NCBI GenBank assembly: GCA_947443745.1
Contig: CANEXL010000007.1
Location: forward strand, 1-36,242
Direction of reading: 5' to 3'
Length of the DNA stretch: 36,242 nucleotides
Origin: Microbacteriaceae bacterium
GTDB taxonomy: Bacteria; Actinomycetota; Actinomycetes; Actinomycetales; Microbacteriaceae
The notes under the pieces are model-generated. The model saw only the letters and a list, made by a program, of their open reading frames with translations, searched no databases and had not been told where the DNA came from. A program made the position numbers and the translations under genes. Positions 26,544 to 34,411 of the stretch are shown one piece after another. Numbering within the stretch: the first letter of the stretch is position 1; each line of letters starts with the position of its first letter.

Positions 26544-28126
26544 GTTCGCCACGCTCGTTTTCGTTGATTCCCCGCGGCCGTCGATTGGTGAGCCTGACCT
26601 TGGGAGTATTTCTCGCCGGCGCCATGGCATTCTCTGGTGCCACCGCCGCTCAGGCCGAGACGTACGACCCCATCACCGGTACCGGTTCGACCTGGTCACA
26701 GAACGCTCTTGACCAGTGGCGCAAGAACGTTGCCTCCAACTACGGCATGACCGTTAACTACTCCGGTACGGGTTCATCCGCCGGTCGTCGCGACTACATC
26801 GCCGGCACCGTTGACTACGCCGTCAGTGAGATTCCATTTCAGGCCAACCCCGAAGATGGTTCACCTCCCGAAGTGCCACCCCGCGGTTACGCGTACATGC
26901 CCATCGTTGCCGGTGGAACCTCTCTCATGTACAACCTCAAAATCGGTGGCCAGCAGGTCTCCAACCTTCGTCTCAGTGGCGACACCATCGCCAAGATTTT
27001 CAAGGGCACAATCACGAACTGGAACGATGCGGCCATTGCTGCCGATAACCCCGGTCTTGCCATGCCCGACAAGGGAATCACACCCGTTGTGCGTTCCGAT
27101 GGCTCAGGTTCAACCGCTCAGTTCACCCTGTGGATGTCGAAGCAGTACCCCTCCATTTGGACGACCGGCATGACGTCGCAGTACCCAACGCTGCCCAACT
27201 TTAAGTACCAGAGCGGCTCCTCGGGCGTCGCCGGTTATGTTAGCCAGAACTATGGCGAGGGTGCCATCACCTACGTCGAGTACTCCTACGCTATGCAGGC
27301 CGGTTTTCCTGTTGTCAAGGTTTTGAACGCCGCCGGCTACTACGTTGAGCCGACCTCCAACTCGGTTGCGGTGGCCCTCTTGAAGGCCCAGATTGCACCC
27401 GACCTGACCCAGATTCTGGATGGCGTCTACAACAACGCCGACCCCCGCACGTATCCCATGTCGAGCTACTCGTACATGATCATTCCCACAGCTGTCGGTG
27501 GTGTCTTCACCACAGGTAAGGGCAAGACCCTCTCTACCTTCGCGAAGTACATGTTGTGTGAAGGTCAGCAGCAGGCCTCCGATCTTGGGTATTCTCCGCT
27601 GCCCATGAACTTGGTGATCGCCGGTTTTGCCCAGGTAGCTCGTATCCCGGGCACGGTAGTACCGGCTTTTGATCCCACAAGTTGTAACAACCCGACATTC
27701 AAACCGGGCGAAGACCCCAACAATAACCTCCTGGCCCAGACTGCTGCTCAGCCCGCGGAATGTGACAAAAAGGGGCCGAACCAGTGCACCACCGGTACCG
27801 GCGGCGCGGCGGGAACAGAAACGGCCGTGTCAGGCTCGGGTAATGGTGGCAGTGCGTCCGGCGGATCGGGAAGTGGCACCGGCGGGGGAACATCTGGTTC
27901 TTCGAGCGCCGCAGGAGGTGCCGTTGACGAGTACGGTAACCCCGTTTCTGGCGGCACGAGCGGCGGCGGCGCGGTCTCGGCCTCACCCTTTACGCTTGCT
28001 CAAGATTCATGGGGTGCCCCCCAGAATATTATGCTCGCAGCAGGGCTTTTCGTCGTTCTCGCTGCAATCGTGCCGCCCTTTGTGGCACCGCAAATGCAAC
28101 GTGTTCTCGGCAAAAAGAAGCCCTAA
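26540..28126 (+). CDS. pstS: PstS-type phosphate-binding protein with C-terminal membrane anchor
   Basis: A 528-residue binding protein. A signal peptide ends near residue 38 (TAAQA|ETY); there is no lipobox Cys. The binding-protein domain (about 40-390) has the phosphate-loop residues GTGSTWSQNA, SGTGSSAGRRD and RSDGSGSTAQF. It is followed by a linker of about 90 residues made mainly of Gly and Ser, then a hydrophobic helix (about 495-515) and a basic end (GKKKP). So the protein appears tethered by its C-terminus rather than by a lipid, unlike the typical lipoprotein PstS of Gram-positives. Four Cys in the late part may form disulfides. GTG start, overlapping pstA. Confidence 0.9.
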   Translation: MSSPRSFSLIPRGRRLVSLTLGVFLAGAMAFSGATAAQAETYDPITGTGSTWSQNALDQWRKNVASNYGMTVNYSGTGSSAGRRDYIAGTVDYAVSEIPFQANPEDGSPPEVPPRGYAYMPIVAGGTSLMYNLKIGGQQVSNLRLSGDTIAKIFKGTITNWNDAAIAADNPGLAMPDKGITPVVRSDGSGSTAQFTLWMSKQYPSIWTTGMTSQYPTLPNFKYQSGSSGVAGYVSQNYGEGAITYVEYSYAMQAGFPVVKVLNAAGYYVEPTSNSVAVALLKAQIAPDLTQILDGVYNNADPRTYPMSSYSYMIIPTAVGGVFTTGKGKTLSTFAKYMLCEGQQQASDLGYSPLPMNLVIAGFAQVARIPGTVVPAFDPTSCNNPTFKPGEDPNNNLLAQTAAQPAECDKKGPNQCTTGTGGAAGTETAVSGSGNGGSASGGSGSGTGGGTSGSSSAAGGAVDEYGNPVSGGTSGGGAVSASPFTLAQDSWGAPQNIMLAAGLFVVLAAIVPPFVAPQMQRVLGKKKP

Positions 28127-28165
28127 AACCGTAATCTCTAAAACGACATTTTGAATGCCTAAACC

Positions 28166-28198
28166 ATTCTCCTTTCGTTCATCTAGCAGACACCCAGC
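28166..28198 (+). promoter_or_regulatory. Possible PHO-box-like triple repeat before the 923-residue gene
   Basis: Three successive 11-base units can be read: ATTCTCCTTTC (28166-28176), GTTCATCTAGC (28177-28187) and AGACACCCAGC (28188-28198). Against the GTTCACC core of PhoP direct repeats they match 5, 6 and 4 of 7 bases. The phase and the context beside pst genes make this a reasonable PhoP-site candidate. Confidence 0.35.
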
Positions 28199-28218
28199 AC
28201 TTTTATTCTCAGAACATG

Positions 28219-28234
28219 CCCACTAAGAAGTGGG
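28219..28234 (+). terminator. Short hairpin between pstS and the 923-residue gene
   Basis: CCCACT (28219-28224) pairs perfectly with AGTGGG (28229-28234) around an AAGA loop and is followed by GATTTT. It lies directly before the GAGAGG ribosome-binding site (28243-28248) of the next gene, so it may limit read-through or fold in the leader. Confidence 0.4.
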
Positions 28235-28253
28235 GATTTTCTGAGAGGCTGCT

Positions 28254-31025
28254 GTGCTGCTACGTCGTCGTCATCGTCAAAACCCACTGATCCTCAGTGC
28301 GAGTGCAACCGGCATCATTGTCGGTCTTCTCGTGAGCGTCACCACCGGTTTAGCGGTATCGATGGCCACCACGTCCTCCGCTCAGGCGGTCGACTCCAGT
28401 AGCGTGACACTCACCGCCGCCGCGAATGACATGAACGGTGGCGCGGACGCCCCACTGCCAGATCTCGCCGTGACGGTTTCACAGACCCAGGGTTTGCTGT
28501 CGCAAGCGATTCAGGTCAGTTGGACCGGCGGCAAGGCGTCATCAACACCCTCTTCGAGCACTGGGGGTGCAAACTTCTTGCAAATCGCCCAGTGCTGGGG
28601 TGAGGACCCGCTGAACCCAGGTCACCCCGATCGCACAACGTGCCAGTATGGCGGTTTTGGTTCCAGCGTTGGTGCGACTCGTAGTGGTGCGGTCGAGTGC
28701 CCTCTGGGCGAAGTGGACGGCGACACGGTGCGCCTCAACCCTGTAGTGGATCCCCACGACTACCCGAACACAACCGGCGTCGATGCTGACTATTCCAAGC
28801 CGTGCGAGCGTGGCCTCTCTCCCGTCACCGGCATTCCGTTTCGAGCTGCCGCTAATGCAGGCACGGTTGCCTCGGTCCTCCCTGACCCCGCTGTAGACGG
28901 TGGAATAGGCGTGCGCAACGCGTACGAGGAGTATTCGGCGCCGGGCACCCCGCTAGACGCCACCATTCAGCAATCTGGCAAGACACCGGTCCTGGGTGGG
29001 GCCTTGACGGTGCCGACCACAGCCAATGTTGGCGGAGAGAGTCAGAGCCTCGTCGGAGTGAACCTCTCGTCGAATCAGTTCTTCACGAAATACACGACGA
29101 ACGAAATTCCGTGGGCCGGCACCGGGGCCGACGGAAATGGTGCCACTAAGTTCGAAATTCAAACAGCGTCTCAGTCCCCAGGTTTGGGGTGTGGTGCTCT
29201 CGTTACGGATGCGGGGAGCGGATTATCGGTGCCCCAACCCTGTTGGCTTGTCATCATTCCGCGAGGCACCCATGACTCGGGGTCTGCAGAAATTACGAAA
29301 TCCGGGCTCTGGTGGGACGCGTGGAAGCACAACATTGCGTTCAAACTTGATTTCAAACCGACGGCTCAGCGGTGTGCCATTGGGGGAACCGAAAAGCAGC
29401 TCTCGGGCAGCGCGCTCATCGAAGGTGCTATTGCGTCATGGCAACCGAACCTGTGCTTGGGGACCACCGGCTCGACATTTGTGGTTAGCACGGGAAATGA
29501 GGCCGCCGCTCTCACGAAGGCAAGTGGCACTGTTCCGTCTCCCCTCGCTCTGACGAGTCGCCCACTTCAGACATCCGGAAAAGATCCGGTTCAGTACGCG
29601 CCCGTGGCGCTCTCGGGCCTCGCAATTTCGTTTTCGATCGATCGCTATGCGGTGCCCGACATCTACACCGGTCATCCGACACCTGCGGGTTACATTGCCA
29701 AGAACACCACTGCATTTACCTCCATGAATCTCACCCCGCGACTCATTGCCAAACTGCTCACGAACTCCTATTGGCTGTCCCTCCCAGCGGGGGCAAGCAG
29801 GACTCACATTGGCTACGTGGATCCGGCGGACCCAGGGAAGAACGCGCAATCTTTGATGAAGGATCCTGATTTCCTCTCCATACAGTCGAGTGACGAATGG
29901 AACTATCAGTACTTGGCGTCTATTTCCTTGGCCGACCTTCTCGTGCCCAACGGTCAATCTGATGAGGCTTTCCAATTGTGGAAATATGCCCTCTCGGACC
30001 AAGAAGGCCGAGACTTTCTCGCAGGAAAGCCTGACGAATGGGGCATGACGGTCAATCCATTCTTCGCCACGGTCGACAGCTCATGGTCGCCGGCTTTGAC
30101 ACTTCCGACCGTTACGTTCCCTAAGGCAGATCCCATCACTACGGCAAACTCCTTGCCGGCGGATCTGAGCCAGGGCAACGACTCAATCAACCTGCTGACA
30201 TATCGCCCCTACACTCCGAGCTTTGCAACCGGAGCCTACGACGCTCTGCGTGGAGACGGGCAGGTGCTGGGAACGTGGAACACCGTCAAGAAGACATATG
30301 ACAAAACAGTTCGCAATTTGGTCGGCACTCAGAAGGTTCTTGCGGTCACCACAACGGAGGCTGCTGCGCGTTACAGCAACGTCACCGCGTCACTTCGCAA
30401 TCCCGCGGGCAATTTCGTAGCACCCACGGCGACGACAATGACAGCGGCGGCGGTAGCAATGACGCCAACGACCGGCAGTGCCGCGGTATTTGGTTTCGAC
30501 TTCGCGAGCGCTCCTGCAGCCGCGGCGTCGAATGCGTACCCGTTGACCATGCCGGTCTTTGCGGCGGTCAATCCGCTTCAAACGGATGCCACGCTTCGGG
30601 CGACATACGCGAACTTCATTCGTTACGCCGTGCAGGCGGGTCAAGTTCCCGGAGTTGGAACGGGGCAGCTCCCCGACGGGTTTGCGTCGATCCCGCAAAC
30701 CTGGGTTGACCAAGCCATGGTTTCCGCCAATGCGATTGAACAGGGCGTCAGCCCTCTTAGCTTGGTCGCGGGAACCACCGTCATTGCCGGCGCTTCAAAT
30801 GGTTTCGTGACGCCACGCTCCTCGACGATGACATCTGAGGATGTGAACGCGCCGAACCCCAACCCGACGGCGACGGGGGCGGCCGCGGGGGCCCTTGCGG
30901 GCAAACCGACGCCCGCCGATCCGATCCTCGGTCCGGTTTCGGCTGCCGTTCCAGCCGGACTGCTATCAGGCTTTGCGGCCGCCGGCGCAGTGCCCCTCTA
31001 CGGCCGTTTCCGGCGTCGAACATGA
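28254..31025 (+). CDS. Large anchored surface protein with binding-protein-like region
   Basis: A 923-residue exported protein. The basic start RRRHRQ and a hydrophobic stretch to about residue 43 (SSAQA) form a signal peptide. The N-terminal half carries many Cys (WGEDP...TTCQYGGFG, PCERG) and is not a domain I recognise. The second half has PstS-like features: NLTPRLIAKLLTNSYW, and near the end YPLTMPVFAAVNPLQ..LRATYANFIRYAVQAGQ, which recalls the closing strand-helix part of phosphate-binding proteins. A low-complexity linker follows (about 860-890), then a C-terminal membrane helix and RFRRRT, so it is anchored like the preceding PstS. GTG start with GAGAGG upstream. Role inferred: accessory substrate capture or surface scaffold linked to the pst genes. 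Confidence 0.7.
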   Translation: MLLRRRHRQNPLILSASATGIIVGLLVSVTTGLAVSMATTSSAQAVDSSSVTLTAAANDMNGGADAPLPDLAVTVSQTQGLLSQAIQVSWTGGKASSTPSSSTGGANFLQIAQCWGEDPLNPGHPDRTTCQYGGFGSSVGATRSGAVECPLGEVDGDTVRLNPVVDPHDYPNTTGVDADYSKPCERGLSPVTGIPFRAAANAGTVASVLPDPAVDGGIGVRNAYEEYSAPGTPLDATIQQSGKTPVLGGALTVPTTANVGGESQSLVGVNLSSNQFFTKYTTNEIPWAGTGADGNGATKFEIQTASQSPGLGCGALVTDAGSGLSVPQPCWLVIIPRGTHDSGSAEITKSGLWWDAWKHNIAFKLDFKPTAQRCAIGGTEKQLSGSALIEGAIASWQPNLCLGTTGSTFVVSTGNEAAALTKASGTVPSPLALTSRPLQTSGKDPVQYAPVALSGLAISFSIDRYAVPDIYTGHPTPAGYIAKNTTAFTSMNLTPRLIAKLLTNSYWLSLPAGASRTHIGYVDPADPGKNAQSLMKDPDFLSIQSSDEWNYQYLASISLADLLVPNGQSDEAFQLWKYALSDQEGRDFLAGKPDEWGMTVNPFFATVDSSWSPALTLPTVTFPKADPITTANSLPADLSQGNDSINLLTYRPYTPSFATGAYDALRGDGQVLGTWNTVKKTYDKTVRNLVGTQKVLAVTTTEAAARYSNVTASLRNPAGNFVAPTATTMTAAAVAMTPTTGSAAVFGFDFASAPAAAASNAYPLTMPVFAAVNPLQTDATLRATYANFIRYAVQAGQVPGVGTGQLPDGFASIPQTWVDQAMVSANAIEQGVSPLSLVAGTTVIAGASNGFVTPRSSTMTSEDVNAPNPNPTATGAAAGALAGKPTPADPILGPVSAAVPAGLLSGFAAAGAVPLYGRFRRRT

Positions 31026-31052
31026 TGCCCCCAACAGTTTGGAAGACGCACA

Positions 31053-31070
31053 CACGAACGCGAGTTCGTG
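31053..31070 (+). terminator. Perfect 7-bp hairpin with GCGA tetraloop
   Basis: CACGAAC (31053-31059) pairs with GTTCGTG (31064-31070) around a GNRA-type GCGA loop; GCTTCTTT follows. It is 28 bases after the stop of the 923-residue gene and may stop transcription or stabilise the next transcript. Confidence 0.5.
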
Positions 31071-31088
31071 GCTTCTTTCCAGAAAAAC

Positions 31089-31105
31089 CACTTCCGCCGG
31101 AAGTG
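31089..31105 (+). promoter_or_regulatory. Perfect 7-bp leader hairpin
   Basis: CACTTCC (31089-31095) pairs with GGAAGTG (31099-31105) with a 3-base loop, just ahead of the GAAAGG ribosome-binding site (31123-31128) of the next gene. Together with the preceding hairpin it gives a strongly structured leader, possibly for mRNA stability. Confidence 0.4.
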
Positions 31106-31135
31106 TTCAACAAACAAAAATCGAAAGGTAACACC

Positions 31136-32299
31136 GTGATCTCCAAGAAAGTCATTGCGCTATGTGCAACCGTGGGCGTAGCCATTTCTGGCTTCGCTCT
31201 TGCCGTACCTGCTCACGCTGACCCCGTTGCTGAGTCCTACGCCATCGTAGGATCGGACACCCTCGAGGACGTCGTTGGCGCCCTCATCCAGGGAACGTCC
31301 ATCACCGGCTCTCCCGTTCGTTCGTTGGTCAACAACGCCGCTTCGGGTTCGTTCGATGCTTCCGGAACTCCTTACATCATTACCAAGACCTCGGGCATCC
31401 GCTTCGGTCGCCCCAATGGTTCTGGCGATGGACGCAAGGCCATGCTCGCTTCGATCGACGGAACGACAAACTTCCAGGCTTCCGCCCAGCTGTACCCCAA
31501 CGGCACCGGTGGAACCACGGCTTACCCCAAGCTTCCTACGGGCACCATTGCGGGAACCGTTGACCTTTCTCGCGCCTCCAGCTCGGGAACCGTTGACGCT
31601 GCTGGTGTTCTCGTTCAAATTCCCTTCGGTCGCGACGCGATCTCCTACGTCTACGACTCGGGTTCGGCTGCCGGCCTCGGTGACTTGACGGTTGCTCAGC
31701 TGAAGCAGATCTTTGAGGGTGTAACTCCTGTCTATGCAACAGACGGAATTACTCGCATCAAGGCCCTCACGCCTCAGGTTGGCTCTGGTACGGGTAAGGA
31801 CTGGGCTGGAATGATCGGTGCCAGCACGGCAACCATTATCACGGCCGCCACCGCTGGTACCTACGTTTCCTACGGTCAGGAGCACGACGCGTCGACTCTT
31901 CCCATCAACACCATCATGCCCATGTCTGCTTCGCGTTGGATCGCAATGCACAACGGCGGCAGCTACGCCAAGTACCAGGCCACCACGGTCATGGGTTCCA
32001 TCGAAACTGTCCCTGCCGTAACCGGTTCCGGCGCTTCGATGGCTCCTAACGCCACCTTCTACAACACCACGACGAACGGCGTCAACTTCGGTCGCGACAC
32101 CTACATCGTTGCTCAGTACCTGCGCATCACGTCCGGTAACGGCGCGTACGACGCAAACCTCGCTGACCTCGTTGACCCCACCAAGAGCACCAGCCTGACA
32201 AACACCTCGACGTCATCGGCTGCAAAGGCCGGCTCCGTGAAGCTCAAGTACGGCTTCCTGCCTCCTCTGTCGACGACATCAGTTCGCATCTCCGGCTAA
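31136..32299 (+). CDS. Secreted PstS-like substrate-binding protein
   Basis: A 387-residue secreted protein. The GTG at 31136 is preceded by GAAAGG and begins MISKKVIALC with a signal peptide ending PAHA|DPVAES. In-frame codons from 31022 would put 38 odd residues in front of this signal, so I reject that start. The mature part resembles phosphate-type binding proteins: YAIVGSDTLEDVVGALIQG, GRDAISYVYD, DLTVAQLKQIFEGVTPVY and QVGSGTGKDWAGMIG. No lipobox or C-terminal anchor is seen, so it is either free or held by other surface proteins. Codon choice is strongly biased (AAG, AAC and TAC preferred), suggesting high expression. Phosphate as ligand is inferred from the fold and neighbours only. 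Confidence 0.8.
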   Translation: MISKKVIALCATVGVAISGFALAVPAHADPVAESYAIVGSDTLEDVVGALIQGTSITGSPVRSLVNNAASGSFDASGTPYIITKTSGIRFGRPNGSGDGRKAMLASIDGTTNFQASAQLYPNGTGGTTAYPKLPTGTIAGTVDLSRASSSGTVDAAGVLVQIPFGRDAISYVYDSGSAAGLGDLTVAQLKQIFEGVTPVYATDGITRIKALTPQVGSGTGKDWAGMIGASTATIITAATAGTYVSYGQEHDASTLPINTIMPMSASRWIAMHNGGSYAKYQATTVMGSIETVPAVTGSGASMAPNATFYNTTTNGVNFGRDTYIVAQYLRITSGNGAYDANLADLVDPTKSTSLTNTSTSSAAKAGSVKLKYGFLPPLSTTSVRISG

Positions 32300-32357
32300 T
32301 TCCAGCCACCCTTTTTCACATTTTTGTAATTTCCTCATTCGAAAGGTTTCATAAGAA

Positions 32358-33677
32358 ATGATTTCCAAGAAAAAGATGCGCGCTGCTGCCATTGGTGCTG
32401 TCACCATTGCCACAGTTCTCGTCGCCGCGGGGGCAGCTTCGGCTGTCACCCAGGGCAACGGCTCCGCTGGTGCGGTCTACGTCTACGACACCAACGGTGC
32501 CGCTACGACAAACAGCACCTCCTTCGGCTGGAGCGATGACGCCATCGCTTCGTCTTCTGCTGCGAACCAGAACGGTGTGTTCACGTGTAACGCGAACTCG
32601 ACCGGCTCGTACGCCTTCATTACACTCGCCTCGAAGTCAAACGCTGCAACGACGCCGAGCACGTGGGATGCATCCAAGAGTCTGGGTAGCCGTGTTGCTT
32701 CCAAGGACCTGCTCAACGTCAACTTGGCACCTTCGTCCTTCAACCTCGGCGCTCCTGCCGGTGTGAAGAACGCCGGTGGTAGCTACTACCTCGGTCTGGC
32801 CTGCACCAGCAACAACGGTCTGACCGTTGAGGCTGCGTACTACCGCACCGTCACAGTCACGGCTACATCGGGTGCCTACTCGACGACGGACACCGTCTTG
32901 ACCAACCAGTTCCGCGTCACGACTCAGCCTCAGTCGCAGACTGTTGCTGGCGGTTCAGATGTTACGTTCACGGCTGCTTTTGGGGGAACGGATCCTGCTG
33001 CAGGAACCAACATCAAGTGGCAGAAGGCCGAGTCCACGGCTACCTCCACGTGGGCTGACGTTCCCTCCGCAACAACGGGAACCCTCGTTGTAACGGGCGT
33101 GACAATTGACGCTGACAACGGTGACCTCTACCGTGCCGCTGTCTCCAACGACAACGGATCCAGCTTCATTTACTCTGACGCAGCAACCCTCACGGTCTCT
33201 GCAACAACGGGATCTGTCGGAATGAACGCCACTGTCGTCAACGCTGTTGATGGAACGCTGAGCCTTGCGGTTCCTGCCAACGCGTCGGTTACCTTCGGTG
33301 CCGCTACATTGGTGAGCAACTTCTCGACCTCGACGGGTGTACTGCCCAACATCACGGTCAACGATGCACGCGTTCACTCGCGTCCGGGATGGAACCTGAC
33401 CGCTTCGGTCAGCGACTTCTCGTTCTCGACGAACACGATCAGCAAGAGCCAGCTTGGTCTCGTTCCTGCTGTCGTGAGTGCAACGGCTGCCGGAACCTCG
33501 GCCGGCTCAACGCTGACCGCAGGCACCGCTGTGTACCCAGCGGTTATCGCAACCGGACTGGCAGCAAACACCGTTGGTAACACCGTTCTCAACGGTGCAC
33601 TGACGTTCGTTGCTCCTCAGGACAAGCCCGCTGGAACCTACACCTCGACGATGACGCTCACGCTCACCTCGAAGTAG
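32358..33677 (+). CDS. Secreted Ig-like and WxL-like surface protein
   Basis: A 439-residue secreted protein beginning MISKKKMRAA, much like the preceding gene, with a signal peptide to about residue 28. Three parts follow: (1) about 36-170, a domain also found in the gene at 33770; (2) about 188-278, an Ig-like domain (TTQPQSQTVAGGSDVTF...KWQKAE...YRAAVSNDNG); (3) about 285-439, a WxL-like domain with VNDARVHSRPGWNLTASVSDF, where W345-N346-L347 is the motif. The second WxL site of Firmicutes is LTL here (AGTYTSTMTLTLTSK at the end). WxL domains bind peptidoglycan and the DUF916 partner, and such a partner is encoded at 34412. Codon bias suggests high expression; a strong terminator follows. 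Confidence 0.8.
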   Translation: MISKKKMRAAAIGAVTIATVLVAAGAASAVTQGNGSAGAVYVYDTNGAATTNSTSFGWSDDAIASSSAANQNGVFTCNANSTGSYAFITLASKSNAATTPSTWDASKSLGSRVASKDLLNVNLAPSSFNLGAPAGVKNAGGSYYLGLACTSNNGLTVEAAYYRTVTVTATSGAYSTTDTVLTNQFRVTTQPQSQTVAGGSDVTFTAAFGGTDPAAGTNIKWQKAESTATSTWADVPSATTGTLVVTGVTIDADNGDLYRAAVSNDNGSSFIYSDAATLTVSATTGSVGMNATVVNAVDGTLSLAVPANASVTFGAATLVSNFSTSTGVLPNITVNDARVHSRPGWNLTASVSDFSFSTNTISKSQLGLVPAVVSATAAGTSAGSTLTAGTAVYPAVIATGLAANTVGNTVLNGALTFVAPQDKPAGTYTSTMTLTLTSK

Positions 33678-33697
33678 AACCCCGCACAATGCACCAG

Positions 33698-33725
33698 AGG
33701 GGGACGGCATTCGTGCCGTCCCCCT
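33698..33725 (+). terminator. Strong intrinsic terminator (12-bp stem, TTCG loop)
   Basis: A perfect 12-bp stem (33698-33709 with 33714-33725; left arm AGGGGGACGGCA) is closed by a TTCG tetraloop and followed by ATTCTTGATT. It starts 21 bases after the stop of the WxL-like gene and separates it from the downstream surface genes. Confidence 0.9.
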
Positions 33726-33769
33726 ATTCTTGATTCACCTCTAGAACACAGAATGAGAAAGTCGTCACA

Positions 33770-34309
33770 ATGACTCGTCGGAACATTTTTCTCCTCGCGA
33801 TTGCCGGCCTAGTTCTGGTTGCGGTAGCTGTCGGCGGAACAATCGCAGCAATGACGTTTGCCAACCAAAAGCCCAATGTGCCTTCGGATGCGTCGCTGTT
33901 CGTCTTCGACACGAACACCGTGCTGGCGGAGGATGGACACGAGTGGGCATGGAATGACGATGCCAGCGCATCTCTGAGCAAGACGAATGGAGAGGCGCTT
34001 ATTCAGTGTCCCGCCGGCTCGACGAACGTGGCGTCCTTTGTGGCCACGGCCGGGAACGAGCGCACTCCCGCGGCGTGGACAATGTGGGAGTTTCTTGGGT
34101 ATGGTGCCGACCAGATGAGTGTGCTGTTGGCGCCGTTGACTCCCGATCGCATGGGATCGGGGGCTGGCCAGGCCGTTCACAAGACCGGCGGAACGTTTAG
34201 CCTTGGGGTCGCCTGCACGACGAATAACAACCTTGATGTGACGGCGGCGTACTACCGGGCAATGACGGTTCAACCCGGTGGGACCTGGACGCTCGAGCCG
34301 CTGAAGTAG
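33770..34309 (+). CDS. Membrane-anchored protein sharing the WxL-like protein's N-terminal domain
   Basis: A 179-residue protein with a short basic start (MTRRN), an N-terminal signal or anchor helix (about residues 6-29) and an extracytoplasmic domain of about 140 residues. That domain aligns with residues 36-170 of the WxL-like protein at 32358: LFVFDTN with VYVYDTN, AWNDDA with GWSDDA, LGVACTTNNNL with LGLACTSNNGL, and AAYYRAMTV with AAYYRTVTV. It has no Ig-like or WxL part. The pair of Cys in each protein is at the same place. Absence of a clean cleavage site suggests it stays membrane-anchored. I do not know this domain. The ATG at 33770 has only a weak GAGAAAG upstream. Confidence 0.8.
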   Translation: MTRRNIFLLAIAGLVLVAVAVGGTIAAMTFANQKPNVPSDASLFVFDTNTVLAEDGHEWAWNDDASASLSKTNGEALIQCPAGSTNVASFVATAGNERTPAAWTMWEFLGYGADQMSVLLAPLTPDRMGSGAGQAVHKTGGTFSLGVACTTNNNLDVTAAYYRAMTVQPGGTWTLEPLK

Positions 34310-34400
34310 TCCCCATCTCGAGGGCCTTTGAATTTGCAATTTAACCCGTGATTTACCCTGCGTTCAGATTCGCGACCACTCTCAGCCATATCAATTTGAG

Positions 34401-34406
34401 TAAATT
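34401..34406 (+). promoter_or_regulatory. Leaderless-type -10 hexamer of the DUF916 gene
   Basis: TAAATT is followed by 5 bases and the ATG at 34412, slightly closer than the other cases in the window; no ribosome-binding site is seen. Confidence 0.35.
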
Positions 34407-34411
34407 TAGTC

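Noticed and set aside
25614-26630. 338-codon minus-strand frame opposite pstA
   Set aside because: Antisense shadow rich in Gly, His and Arg, with no domain, while pstA on the plus strand has all family motifs.
31022-31135. Upstream ATG start for the 387-residue binding protein
   Set aside because: It would add 38 residues before an obvious signal peptide and run through two perfect hairpins; the GTG at 31136 has its own ribosome-binding site.
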